Shown here in pieces: positions 25,053-32,718 of a stretch of DNA of 34,395 bases. Source of the DNA: Burkholderiales bacterium (lineage in GTDB: Bacteria; Pseudomonadota; Gammaproteobacteria; Burkholderiales; Burkholderiaceae_C). The position numbers and the translations under genes were made by a program. Where the stretch lies: positions 1 to 34,395 of the forward strand of contig JAGWTU010000058.1 in NCBI GenBank assembly GCA_028868825.1, in the 5' to 3' direction. Within the stretch, counting starts at the first letter, position 1; the number at the start of each line of letters is the position of its first letter. The notes under the pieces are model-generated. The model saw nothing but the letters and a program-made list of their open reading frames with translations, was not told the origin of the DNA and did no database searches.

Positions 25053-26267
25053 TCAGCCGTTGCAGCGCTTGAGCGCGACGACGGCGTTGAGGCCGCCGAA
25101 GGCGAAGCTGTTCGACAGCGCCGCGCGCACCGGGCGCTGCTGCGCGACGTTGGGCACGACGTCGAGGTCGCAGGCCGGGTCGGGCCCGAGGTAGTTGATC
25201 GTCGGCGCGATGACGCCCTCGCGCAGCGCGCCGATCACCGCGACGAGTTCGATCGCGCCGCCCGCGCCCAGGCCATGGCCGTGCATCGACTTCGTCGACG
25301 ACACCGCCAGCTGCCGCGCATGGTCGCCGAAAACGGCGTGGATAGCCTGCGTCTCGGTGCGGTCGTTGGCCGGCGTGCCGGTGCCATGGGCGTTGATGTA
25401 GCCGATGTCCTGCGGCGCCAGGCCGGACTGGGCGAGCGCGCCGCGCATCGCGCGCGCGGCGCCACCGGCGTCGGGCATGACGATGTCGGCGGCGTCGGCC
25501 GACATGCCGGCGCCGGCGAGTTCGGCCAGGATCTCGGCACCGCGCGCACGCGCGTGCTCGAGCGTCTCGAGCACGAACATGCCGGCGCCCTCGCCCAGCA
25601 CGAGGCCGTGGCGGTCGATGCTGAACGGGCGGCAGGTGTCGTCGGCCATCACCCGCATCGCCTCCCAGGCCTTCACCGTGCCGACGGTGATGCAGGCCTC
25701 GACGCCGCCGGCCAGCGCGACATCGGCGCCGCCGCTGCGCAGCAGCGCCAGCGCCTGCGCGAACGCGTGGTTGGCCGAAGCGCAGGCGCTGGCGACGGCG
25801 AACGCCGGGCCGCGGAACCCCATCTCGAGCGAGATCTGCGATGCCGGCGCGTTCGGCATCACGCGCACGATGGCCATCGGATGGACGCGCGGGTTGCCTT
25901 CGAGGTAGAGGCGGCGCGCCATCTGCTCCTGCGAGGTCGCACCGCCGATGCCGGTGCCGACGATGACGGCGGCGCGGTCGGCCGCCTCGCCTTGGACCTG
26001 CAGCCCCGACTGCGCCAGCGCCTGGCGCGCCGCGACGAGCGCGTACTGCGACACCGGGTCGAGCAGCACGAGCCGCTTCTCGTCGAAATGGGCCAGCGGG
26101 TCATAACCCTTGATCTGCGCAGCGACCGCGGTGCGCAGGTCCTTGGCGTCGAGCCCGGTGAGCGGCGCGATGCCGCTGCGGCCCTCGCGCATCGCGTCCC
26201 AGGTCGCTGCCGCACTCAGGCCGAGCGGGCTGACGCAGCCCATCCCGGTGATGACGACGCGGCGCAC
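25053..26267 (-). CDS. beta-ketoacyl-ACP synthase (KAS II/FabF-like), stand-alone
   Basis: A 404-residue condensing enzyme of the FabF type. The catalytic triad is complete: Cys162 in VASACASANH, His294 in NAHGTGTPAND and His331 in KSMHGHGLGAGGAIE. The last motif has His where most FabF have Thr (KSMTGH). It lies 15 bp after an acyl carrier protein gene, away from the main fab cluster genes (no fabD, fabG or fabH here). The dedicated ACP-KAS arrangement recalls NodF-NodE and other special acyl-chain systems. It would elongate or modify a particular acyl chain; product unknown. Confidence 0.93.
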   Translation of the reverse strand: MRRVVITGMGCVSPLGLSAAATWDAMREGRSGIAPLTGLDAKDLRTAVAAQIKGYDPLAHFDEKRLVLLDPVSQYALVAARQALAQSGLQVQGEAADRAAVIVGTGIGGATSQEQMARRLYLEGNPRVHPMAIVRVMPNAPASQISLEMGFRGPAFAVASACASANHAFAQALALLRSGGADVALAGGVEACITVGTVKAWEAMRVMADDTCRPFSIDRHGLVLGEGAGMFVLETLEHARARGAEILAELAGAGMSADAADIVMPDAGGAARAMRGALAQSGLAPQDIGYINAHGTGTPANDRTETQAIHAVFGDHARQLAVSSTKSMHGHGLGAGGAIELVAVIGALREGVIAPTINYLGPDPACDLDVVPNVAQQRPVRAALSNSFAFGGLNAVVALKRCNG

Positions 26268-26282
26268 CGCCGGCTTTCCGGC

Positions 26283-26537
26283 TCAGACGGCAGCGGCCTT
26301 GGCCGCCACCAGCTTGTCGACACCCTTGACGAGGTCGCGCACGGTGCCGGTCGAATACTGGTCGTCGCGCTCGGGCACCGAGATGTTGTAGCGGTCCTCG
26401 ATCTCGAACAGCACCTGCACCGCGTCGAGCGAATGCACATCCAGGTCCTTGAGGGTGGCGTCGAGCGTGATGCGGTCGCGCTCGATGCCGCAGGTCTTGG
26501 CGATGATGTCGATGACGGTCTGTTCTGTGCTGCTCAT
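26283..26537 (-). CDS. acyl carrier protein
   Basis: An 84-residue carrier protein with the phosphopantetheine site at Ser36 in LDVHSLDAVQVLFEIED; the usual DSLD reads HSLD here. Size and helical pattern match ACP, and the C-terminus has an Ala-rich tail. Its divergence from the housekeeping AcpP consensus (GADSLDTVELVMALEE) and its pairing with a ketosynthase show that it is a secondary, specialised ACP. The ribosome site GGGAAG lies about 6 nt before the ATG. Confidence 0.92.
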   Translation of the reverse strand: MSSTEQTVIDIIAKTCGIERDRITLDATLKDLDVHSLDAVQVLFEIEDRYNISVPERDDQYSTGTVRDLVKGVDKLVAAKAAAV

Positions 26538-26599
26538 GGACGCTTCCCGGCGGCGCCGGCCTCCTCCCCGGTGGCTTGCGGCGCGCGCTGTAGGTGCGC

Positions 26600-26605
26600 A
26601 TTATC
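26600..26605 (-). promoter_or_regulatory. putative -10 box of the ACP-ketosynthase pair
   Basis: GATAAT on the minus strand, about 60 nt before the ACP ATG, within the 125-bp gap after prpE. It suggests the pair has its own promoter and is not only read from prpE. Confidence 0.4.
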
Positions 26606-26645
26606 CCGTGCCCGCGCCGGGGCGGGCTCTCGGGTCTAGCCCGGG

Positions 26646-26660
26646 CTCGGCCGGGCCGAG
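26646..26660 (-). terminator. hairpin just after prpE
   Basis: CTCGGC-CCG-GCCGAG on the minus strand, 2 nt after the prpE stop. Perfect 6-bp stem, no T-run; may end or protect the prpE mRNA. Confidence 0.35.
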
Positions 26661-26662
26661 GC

Positions 26663-28561
26663 TCAGGCCGGCTTCATCAGGTCGCGGATCAGCTGCAGCG
26701 CGTTCGGATCCTCGATCGTCGTCAGGTCGCCGGTGTCGCGGCCCTCGCAGACGGCCTGGATCGCGCGGCGCACGAGCTTGCCCGAGCGCGTCTTGGGCAG
26801 CGCGGCGACGAAGCGCACGCGCCCCGGGCGCGCGACGGCGCCGAGCTGGGCGTCGACGACCTTCATGATCTCGCCTTCGAGCTGCAGCGCCGCCTCGGGC
26901 GTGGCGGCGCGGCTGGCGTCCTTGAGGACGACGAAGGCCATCGCGATCTGGCCCTTGAGCGCGTCGGCGACGCCGACGACGGCGACCTCGGCCACCAGCG
27001 CGTGGCTCGAGATGCTTTCCTCGATCTCGCGCGTGCCCAGGCGGTGGCCGGCGACGTTGATGACGTCGTCGGTGCGGCCGAGGATGAAGAAATAGCCGTC
27101 GGCGTCGCGGATGCCCCAGTCGAAGGTGCTGTACAGCAGCCGCCCCGGGATGCTCTTCCAATAGGTGCTGACGAAGCGCGCGTCGTCGCGCCACACCGTC
27201 TGCATGCAGCCCGGCGGCAGCGGGCCCTCGATGGCGACGACGCCCTTCTCGTTGGCGCCGGTCAGCTCCTCGCCGGTGCTCTCGTCGATCAGCTTGACGT
27301 CGTAGCCGTAGACCGCCTTGCCCGGCGAGCCGAACTTCGTCGGCGCCTGCTCGACGCCGTTGCACAGCGCGAGGATCGGCCAGCCGGTCTCGGTCTGCCA
27401 GTAGTTGTCGATGATCGGCCGGCCCAGCGCCTCGTTGATCCACTTCGCGGTCGGCTCGTCGAGCGGCTCGCCGGCGAGGAACAGCGCGCGCAGGCTCGAC
27501 AGGTCGTGGCGGTGCAGCGCCTCGGGGTCGGACTTCTTGAGCACGCGCACGGCCGTCGGCGCCGAGAACATCACCGTGACCTTGTACTTCTCGACCAGGC
27601 TCCACCAGACGGCGGCGTCGGGGCGCGTCGGCAGGCCCTCGTACAGGATGGTCGCCATGCCGGCGATCAGCGGCCCGTAGATGATGTAGCTGTGGCCGAC
27701 GACCCAGCCGATGTCGCTGGTGCTGAAGTAGGTCTCGCCGGCGTTGCCGCCGAAGATGTGCTTCATGCTCGCGGCCAGCGCCACGGCGTAGCCGCCGGTG
27801 TCGCGCTGCACGCCCTTGGGCTTGCCGGTCGTGCCGCTGGTGTACAGCGTGTAGCTCGGATGCGTCGCCTCGACCCAGGTGCAGGGCACGACGGTGTCCT
27901 TCTCGCGCTCGCGCAGCGCCGCGTAGTCCTCGTCGCGGCCGGCGACGCGGCTGAACGGCGACAGGCCGCGGTCGACCATCAGCACCTTGGCCGGCTTGTG
28001 CTGGGCGAGCGTGATCGCCTCGTCGAGCAGCGGCTTGTAGGCCATCACCTTGCCGCTGCGGCTGCCGGCGTCGGCGCTGACGACGACGACCGGTTCGGCA
28101 TCGTCGATGCGGCTGGCCAGGCTGCCGCTGGCGAAGCCGCCGAAGACGACCGAATGAAGCGCGCCGATGCGCGTGCAGGCGAGCATCGCGAAAGCCGCCT
28201 CGGGGATCATCGGCATGTAGATCAGCACGCGGTCGCCGGGCTTGACGCCCAGGCCGAGCAGGATCGCGGCCATGCGCTGGACCTCGGCGTGCAGTTCGGC
28301 AAAGCTGTAGGTGTGCTCCTGGTTCGTCTCGGTCGAGACGAAGATCAGCGCCGCCTGGTTCGCGCGCGCCGCCAGATGGCGGTCGACGGCGTTGTGGCAC
28401 AGATTGGTCTTGCCGCCGACGAACCAGCGCGCGAAGGGCGGCTGGCTGTAGTCGCAGACCTGGGTGTAGGGCGTCTGCCAGTCGATGAGCGCGGCCTGTT
28501 CGGCCCAGAAGGCGTCGCGGTCGACGATCGAACGGCGGTGGAATTCGGCGTAGCTGGTCAT
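26663..28561 (-). CDS. prpE: propionate--CoA ligase
   Basis: A 632-residue AMP-forming ligase turning propionate to propionyl-CoA. The N-terminus (SYAEFHRRSIVDRDAFWAEQ), IDWQTPYTQVCDYSQPPFARWF region and CHNAVDRHL follow PrpE rather than Acs. The P-loop is YTSGTTGKPKGVQRD, with WQTETGWPI, the hinge GRTDDVINVAGHRLGTREIE and the C-terminal lysine in LPKTRSGKLVRR, the site regulated by acetylation in this family. AGGAG lies just before the ATG. No prpB, prpC or prpD lies beside it; it could also supply propionyl-CoA to other pathways. Confidence 0.95.
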   Translation of the reverse strand: MTSYAEFHRRSIVDRDAFWAEQAALIDWQTPYTQVCDYSQPPFARWFVGGKTNLCHNAVDRHLAARANQAALIFVSTETNQEHTYSFAELHAEVQRMAAILLGLGVKPGDRVLIYMPMIPEAAFAMLACTRIGALHSVVFGGFASGSLASRIDDAEPVVVVSADAGSRSGKVMAYKPLLDEAITLAQHKPAKVLMVDRGLSPFSRVAGRDEDYAALREREKDTVVPCTWVEATHPSYTLYTSGTTGKPKGVQRDTGGYAVALAASMKHIFGGNAGETYFSTSDIGWVVGHSYIIYGPLIAGMATILYEGLPTRPDAAVWWSLVEKYKVTVMFSAPTAVRVLKKSDPEALHRHDLSSLRALFLAGEPLDEPTAKWINEALGRPIIDNYWQTETGWPILALCNGVEQAPTKFGSPGKAVYGYDVKLIDESTGEELTGANEKGVVAIEGPLPPGCMQTVWRDDARFVSTYWKSIPGRLLYSTFDWGIRDADGYFFILGRTDDVINVAGHRLGTREIEESISSHALVAEVAVVGVADALKGQIAMAFVVLKDASRAATPEAALQLEGEIMKVVDAQLGAVARPGRVRFVAALPKTRSGKLVRRAIQAVCEGRDTGDLTTIEDPNALQLIRDLMKPA

Positions 28562-28873
28562 GCTGTCTCCTGTGGCTCGGGACGCTGGTGCGCCGCTTTG
28601 GTCGGGCCATTCTCGGCGCGCCGCTTGCAAAGGCCTGACGCGGCGCGGCGCGGCTGGGGCGGGGCTTGCGCAGGATCAAGGCGCGGCTTCGATCCCGGGC
28701 CGCGCCGGTTCGGCTCCGGCTGGCCCTGGTCGGCTCTGCAGCGACCTGCCACGCGCCGCAGGCGCCAACAGCGCCCGATTCCGGTGCTTTCCGGCGCTTT
28801 CCAACCGTTACCGGGCGCCCGAGGTTAACCCGCAGCCGGTGCGCCGGCGCCAGCTGATATCCTCGGCGGCTTC
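28562..28873. other. 312-bp divergent intergenic region prpE / NlpC gene
   Basis: No gene fits here. It must hold the promoters of both divergent genes. For the plus strand, TGATAT (28855-28860) ends 13 nt before the ATG at 28874 and is the best -10. For prpE I find no convincing box; a sigma-54 site was looked for and not found. Symmetric and repeated elements cluster at 28781-28830. Confidence 0.6.
28781..28830. repeat. 10-bp tandem direct repeat and two palindromes
   Basis: CCGGTGCTTT and CCGGCGCTTT (28781-28800) are adjacent copies differing at one base, one helical turn apart. They are followed by the perfect palindromes CGGGCGCCCG (28812-28821) and GGTTAACC (28823-28830). The cluster lies 25-75 bp before the plus-strand -10 box, a normal place for regulator binding. 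Confidence 0.45.
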
Positions 28874-29491
28874 ATGCCCCGATACCGCACCCGCCTCGCC
28901 TCGCTCCTCTGCGCCCTCTGGGTCGCGGCCGGCGCCGCGCAGGCGGCGCCCGATGCGCCGGCACCCGCGGAGCCCGCGCCACAGGCCGAAGTGACGCCGG
29001 CGACGCCACCCGAGCAGGGCCTGCTGCCCGAGGCGGCGGCGCTTGCCGCCCAGGTCCAGGCCAGCCCCATCGTCCAGCGCGTGCGCGACGCCGCCAGCGG
29101 CCTCGTCGTCTCGTCGATGAACTTCATCGGCGTGCGCTACCGCCGCGGCGGCAACTCGGCCGCCCAGGGTTTCGACTGCAGCGGCTTCACGCGCTACGTG
29201 TTCGAGCACAGCATCGGTCTCGTGCTGCCGCGCCGTGCCGACCAGCAGGCCCATGACGGCGCTTTGGTGGCGGTCCAGCGCAGCGACCTCAAGCCGGGCG
29301 ACCTCGTGTTCTTCAACACCATGCGGCGCGCCTTCTCGCATGTCGGCATCTATATCGGCGAGGGCAAGTTCATCCACGCCCCGCGCCCGGGCGGCGAGGT
29401 CCGCATCGAGGACATCAACCTGGCTTACTGGGCCCGGCGGTTCAGCGGCGCGCGTCGCGCCGAGATGCCTGACGTGCCGACCCCGAACTGA
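28874..29491 (+). CDS. secreted NlpC/P60-family peptidoglycan hydrolase
   Basis: A 205-residue protein with a signal peptide (basic RYRTR, hydrophobic LLCALWVAAG, likely cleavage after AQA), an Ala/Pro-rich linker to about residue 47 and a C-terminal NlpC/P60 domain. The catalytic Cys102 is in GFDCSGFTRY, His156 in FSHVGIYIG and a third polar residue, His168, in KFIHAPR. Such enzymes cut peptide stems of the cell wall in the periplasm. Single gene, about 60 bp before moaA. Confidence 0.93.
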   Translation: MPRYRTRLASLLCALWVAAGAAQAAPDAPAPAEPAPQAEVTPATPPEQGLLPEAAALAAQVQASPIVQRVRDAASGLVVSSMNFIGVRYRRGGNSAAQGFDCSGFTRYVFEHSIGLVLPRRADQQAHDGALVAVQRSDLKPGDLVFFNTMRRAFSHVGIYIGEGKFIHAPRPGGEVRIEDINLAYWARRFSGARRAEMPDVPTPN

Positions 29492-29541
29492 GGTCGGCCC
29501 GGGTTCCCGGCCGCCGCCGAGCGGCTCGCGCGCAGCACCGT

Positions 29542-29547
29542 CACAAT
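29542..29547 (+). promoter_or_regulatory. putative -10 box 6 nt before moaA
   Basis: CACAAT, six bases, then the moaA ATG at 29554. Weak hexamer, but the same spacing as at 737, 6848 and 21753, and again no Shine-Dalgarno sequence. Confidence 0.3.
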
Positions 29548-29553
29548 CACGCC

Positions 29554-30699
29554 ATGGGCGAGAACATCATTCCGCTGGCCGATCTGCGCTACGCCGCGAC
29601 GCCGCCGCAGGTGCCCGAGCATGCGGGCGCGCCGCGCGGGCTGCTGCTCGACGCGCTGGGCCGGCCGTTGCGCGACCTGCGCATCTCGGTCACCGACCGC
29701 TGCAATTTCCGCTGCAGCTACTGCATGCCCAAGGAAGTGTTCGACAAGGACTACCGCTTCCTGCCGCATGCGTCGCTGCTGAGCTTCGAGGAGATCACCC
29801 GCGTCGCCCGCGTCTTCGTCGCCCAGGGCGTGCGCAAGCTGCGGCTGACCGGCGGCGAGCCGCTGCTGCGCAAGGACCTCGAAGGGCTCGTGGCCCAGCT
29901 CGCGGCGCTGCGCACGGTCGAAGGCCGCTCGCCCGAGCTCACGCTGACGACCAACGGCTCGCTGCTCGCACGCAAGGCGCGCGCGCTGCGCGAGGCCGGG
30001 CTGCAGCGCGTCACGGTCAGCCTCGACGCGCTCGACGACGCCGTGTTCAGGCGCATGAACGATGTCGACTTCCCGGTCGCCGACGTGCTCGCCGGCATCG
30101 ACGCGGCGCTGGCCGCCGGCTTCGCGCCGGTGAAGGTCAATATGGTCGTCAAGCGCGGCACCAACGACCACGAGATCGTCCCGCTGGCGCGCCATCTGCG
30201 CGAACGCTACGGTCCGCGCGCCGTGCTGCGCTGCATCGAGTTCATGGACGTCGGCGCCACCAACGGCTGGCGCATGGACGAGGTGCTGCCCTCGCGCGAG
30301 GTGCTCGCGCGCATCGCGGCGGCCCACCCGATCGAGCCGCTGGAGGCCAGCGCACCGGGCGAGACGGCGCAGCGCTGGCGCTATCGCGACGGCGGCGGCG
30401 AGGTCGGCGTCATCAGCAGCGTCACGCGGGCCTTCTGCCACGAGTGCAACCGCGCCCGCCTGTCGACCGAAGGCAAGCTCTTCCTGTGCCTGTTCGCCAG
30501 CCGCGGCCACGATCTGCGCGCGCTGCTGCGCGGCCGCCGCGGCGACGGCAGTCCATGGAGCGATGACGAGATCGCCGCCGCGGTCGACCTCATCTGGAGC
30601 GGGCGCGACGACCGCTACTCCGAGCTGCGCGGTGCGCAGTCGGGTGCTGCCGTCGCGAGCGGCGAGCGCCGCGTCGAGATGCATTACATCGGTGGCTGA
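29554..30699 (+). CDS. moaA: GTP 3',8-cyclase MoaA
   Basis: A 381-residue radical-SAM enzyme that, with MoaC, starts molybdenum cofactor synthesis from GTP. The N-terminal cluster motif is TDRCNFRCSYCMP (Cys50, Cys54, Cys57); LRLTGGEPLLRKDL follows, the C-terminal cluster cysteines are in FCHECNRARLS and KLFLCLF, and the essential terminal Gly-Gly is present (HYIGG). Residues 1-30 are a longer N-terminal extension than in E. coli. It is convergent with rnhA, 6 bp away. Confidence 0.97.
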   Translation: MGENIIPLADLRYAATPPQVPEHAGAPRGLLLDALGRPLRDLRISVTDRCNFRCSYCMPKEVFDKDYRFLPHASLLSFEEITRVARVFVAQGVRKLRLTGGEPLLRKDLEGLVAQLAALRTVEGRSPELTLTTNGSLLARKARALREAGLQRVTVSLDALDDAVFRRMNDVDFPVADVLAGIDAALAAGFAPVKVNMVVKRGTNDHEIVPLARHLRERYGPRAVLRCIEFMDVGATNGWRMDEVLPSREVLARIAAAHPIEPLEASAPGETAQRWRYRDGGGEVGVISSVTRAFCHECNRARLSTEGKLFLCLFASRGHDLRALLRGRRGDGSPWSDDEIAAAVDLIWSGRDDRYSELRGAQSGAAVASGERRVEMHYIGG

Positions 30700-30705
30700 T
30701 CCCGC

Positions 30706-31143
30706 CTAGCGCAAGATCGAATCGACGCCCTTGTTGGCGAGGCGGTCTGCGCGTTCGTTTCCGGGGTCGCCGGCATGGCCCTTGACCCAGCGCCATTGCA
30801 CGCTGTGCGCGGCGTTGAGTTCGTCCAGGCGCTGCCACAGCTCGATGTTCTTCACCGGCTTCTTGTCGGCGGTCTTCCAGCCGCGCGCCTTCCAGCCGTG
30901 GATCCAGCTCGTGATGCCGTTCTTCACGTACTCGCTGTCGGTGTAGACGACGACCTCGCAGCGTCGCTCCAGCGCCGCCAGCGCCTGGATCACGGCGGTC
31001 AGCTCCATGCGGTTGTTGGTCGTCTGCGGCTCGCCGCCGAACAATTCCTTCTCGTGCGCCCCGCTCCGCAACCACGCGCCCCAGCCGCCCGGGCCCGGGT
31101 TGCCGCGGCAGGCCCCGTCGGCATAGATCACGACCTCGCTCAT
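30706..31143 (-). CDS. rnhA: ribonuclease HI
   Basis: A 145-residue enzyme cutting RNA in RNA-DNA hybrids. The four metal-binding acids are present: Asp9 (YADGAC), Glu47 (NRMELTA), Asp69 (YTDSEY) and Asp133 (ERADRLAN). GNPGPGGWGAW and WVKGHAGDPGNERAD are family signatures. Its ATG overlaps the yafS stop (ATGA), so it is coupled to it. The order mltD-gloB-yafS-rnhA is the same as in E. coli. Confidence 0.97.
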   Translation of the reverse strand: MSEVVIYADGACRGNPGPGGWGAWLRSGAHEKELFGGEPQTTNNRMELTAVIQALAALERRCEVVVYTDSEYVKNGITSWIHGWKARGWKTADKKPVKNIELWQRLDELNAAHSVQWRWVKGHAGDPGNERADRLANKGVDSILR

Positions 31144-31949
31144 CCGATCTCCACTTCCTTGTTTTCGGCCCGCCGCTGCGTCAGCGGCGCCGGCGCCGTC
31201 TGCGCCTTGCGCCGCGCCGGGCGCGCCAGGCCGACGAGGCGCATGCCGCGCACGCGCTTGACCGCCACCAGCATGTAGACGGCGCCCAGCACCGGCCAGC
31301 CGTGGTCGCCCAGGCGGTCCATCCAGGCCCAGCGATCGAGCCAGCCCTGGCTGCGCAGCGGCGGCCGCCAGCAGCCGAAACGGCCCGATTCGACCTCGAA
31401 GCCGAGCAGGCGCAGCCAGTCGCGCATGCGCCAGTAGTTGATGAAGCCGCCGGTCTCGGGCAGGAACAGCGACTGGCCGAGACCGAGCCGGCGCTTGAGC
31501 TGTCCCGCCTGCTGGCGCAGCCCCCACAGGCTGGCCGGATTGAAGCCGACGATGACGACGCGGCCCTCGGCGACGAGCACGCGCTCGACCTCGCGCAGCG
31601 TCTGGTGCGGGTCGCGCGCGAGTTCGAGCGCATGCGGCAGCACGACGAGGTCGATGCTCGCGTTCGGGTACGGCAGGGCGTCGAAATCGCATTGCAGCGC
31701 CAGCGCGCGGCGCGGCGCCGCACTGCTCGCCGCAAGCGGCGGCGCGGCCCGCGTGTCGGCCGTCCAGCGGCAGGGCATGCGGTTGGCGCGCAGCGCGTCG
31801 ATCTCGGGCAACCCCAGTTGCAAGGCGTAAAAGCCGAACGCGTCGGCGACCGCGTGGTCCAATCGCTCCTGTTCCCAGGCCAGCAGATAGCGTCCCGGCG
31901 GGCTTTCCAGCCAGGACCCCAACTCTATAATCGACTCGTCTCTCGTCAT
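31140..31949 (-). CDS. yafS: YafS-like class I SAM methyltransferase
   Basis: A 269-residue methyltransferase-like protein. The region DFDALPYPNASIDLVVLPHALE followed by DPHQTLREVERVLVAEGRVVIVGFNP matches motifs II and III of Methyltransf_11, but the glycine-rich SAM-binding motif I is not obvious; the matching part reads FGFYALQLGLPEIDAL. This is typical of the YafS group and its activity is unknown. I use the ATG at 31949, giving MTRDESIIELGSWLES; an ATG at 31982 lies deeper inside gloB. The start codon shares a CATG with the divergent gloB start. Gene order supports the name. Confidence 0.88.
   Translation of the reverse strand: MTRDESIIELGSWLESPPGRYLLAWEQERLDHAVADAFGFYALQLGLPEIDALRANRMPCRWTADTRAAPPLAASSAAPRRALALQCDFDALPYPNASIDLVVLPHALELARDPHQTLREVERVLVAEGRVVIVGFNPASLWGLRQQAGQLKRRLGLGQSLFLPETGGFINYWRMRDWLRLLGFEVESGRFGCWRPPLRSQGWLDRWAWMDRLGDHGWPVLGAVYMLVAVKRVRGMRLVGLARPARRKAQTAPAPLTQRRAENKEVEIG
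31926..31931 (+). promoter_or_regulatory. gloB -10 box inside the yafS coding sequence
   Basis: Perfect TATAAT, 16 nt before the gloB ATG. It is encoded on the other strand within the Ile-Ile codons ATT-ATA of yafS, and ATA is a rare codon in such GC-rich DNA, so the box has probably been kept by selection. No ribosome site lies between it and the ATG. Confidence 0.65.
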
Positions 31950-32718
31950 GAATCTCGCTGCGCTGCCCGCCTTCGCCGACAACTACATCTGGATGCTTCA
32001 CGACGGCACGCGCGCCGTGGTGGTCGATCCGGGCGATGCGGCACCGGTGGTCGAAGCGTTGCAGGCCCAGGGCCTGACGCTGGCGGGCATTCTAGTGACG
32101 CACCACCACCCGGACCATGTCGGCGGCGTCGACGCGCTGCGGCCGCTGCTGCGCGGACCCGTCTGGGGGCCGGCGCGCGAGGCCATCCCGGCGCCGTTCG
32201 AGCCGCTGCGCGAGGGCGACCGCATCGATGTCCTGGGGCTGGCTTTCGAGGTCATCGACGTCCCCGGCCACACCGCCGGCCACATCGCCTATGCCGAGCG
32301 CGGCGCCGCGGCGGCGCCGCTGCTGTTCTGCGGCGACACGCTGTTCTCCGGCGGCTGCGGCCGCCTCTTCGAGGGCACGCCGGCGCAGATGCACGACTCG
32401 CTGGCCAAGCTCGCGGCGCTGCCGGCCGACAGCCGGGTTTGTTGCACCCACGAATACACCCTGTCAAATCTGCGCTTTGCCCGCGCCGTCGAGCCCGACA
32501 ATGGCGACTTGGCAGACTACCAACGACATTGCAGCGCATTGCGCGAGTCGGGGCTACCGACCCTGCCCTCGTCGATCGGGCTCGAACGCCGCGTCAACCC
32601 GTTCCTGCGCTGCAGCGTACCCGCCGTGGTCGCTGCCGCCGCGCGCCATGGCGCCGGCGGCAGCGACGCGATCTCCGTTTTCGGCGCCCTGCGCCAGTGG
32701 AAGAACGACTACCGATGA
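31948..32718 (+). CDS. gloB: hydroxyacylglutathione hydrolase (glyoxalase II)
   Basis: A 256-residue metallo-beta-lactamase-fold enzyme that hydrolyses S-lactoylglutathione in methylglyoxal detoxification. The N-terminus AALPAFADNYIWMLHDG is canonical; metal ligands sit in THHHPDHVGG, HTAGHIAY, FCGDTLFSGGCGRLFEG and THEYTLSNL. C-terminal substrate-binding helices are present (NPFLRC). It starts head-to-head with yafS and overlaps mltD by ATGA. Confidence 0.97.
   Translation: MNLAALPAFADNYIWMLHDGTRAVVVDPGDAAPVVEALQAQGLTLAGILVTHHHPDHVGGVDALRPLLRGPVWGPAREAIPAPFEPLREGDRIDVLGLAFEVIDVPGHTAGHIAYAERGAAAAPLLFCGDTLFSGGCGRLFEGTPAQMHDSLAKLAALPADSRVCCTHEYTLSNLRFARAVEPDNGDLADYQRHCSALRESGLPTLPSSIGLERRVNPFLRCSVPAVVAAAARHGAGGSDAISVFGALRQWKNDYR

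Noticed and set aside
26663..28561. Acetyl-CoA synthetase (acs)
   Set aside because: The N-terminal region and CHNAVDRHL segment follow propionate ligases (PrpE), and Acs is usually about 20 residues longer with a different start.
28562..28680. Sigma-54 promoter for prpE
   Set aside because: A TTGCA is present on the minus strand near 28630, but no GG doublet stands at the required distance, and no prpR-like activator gene is in the window.
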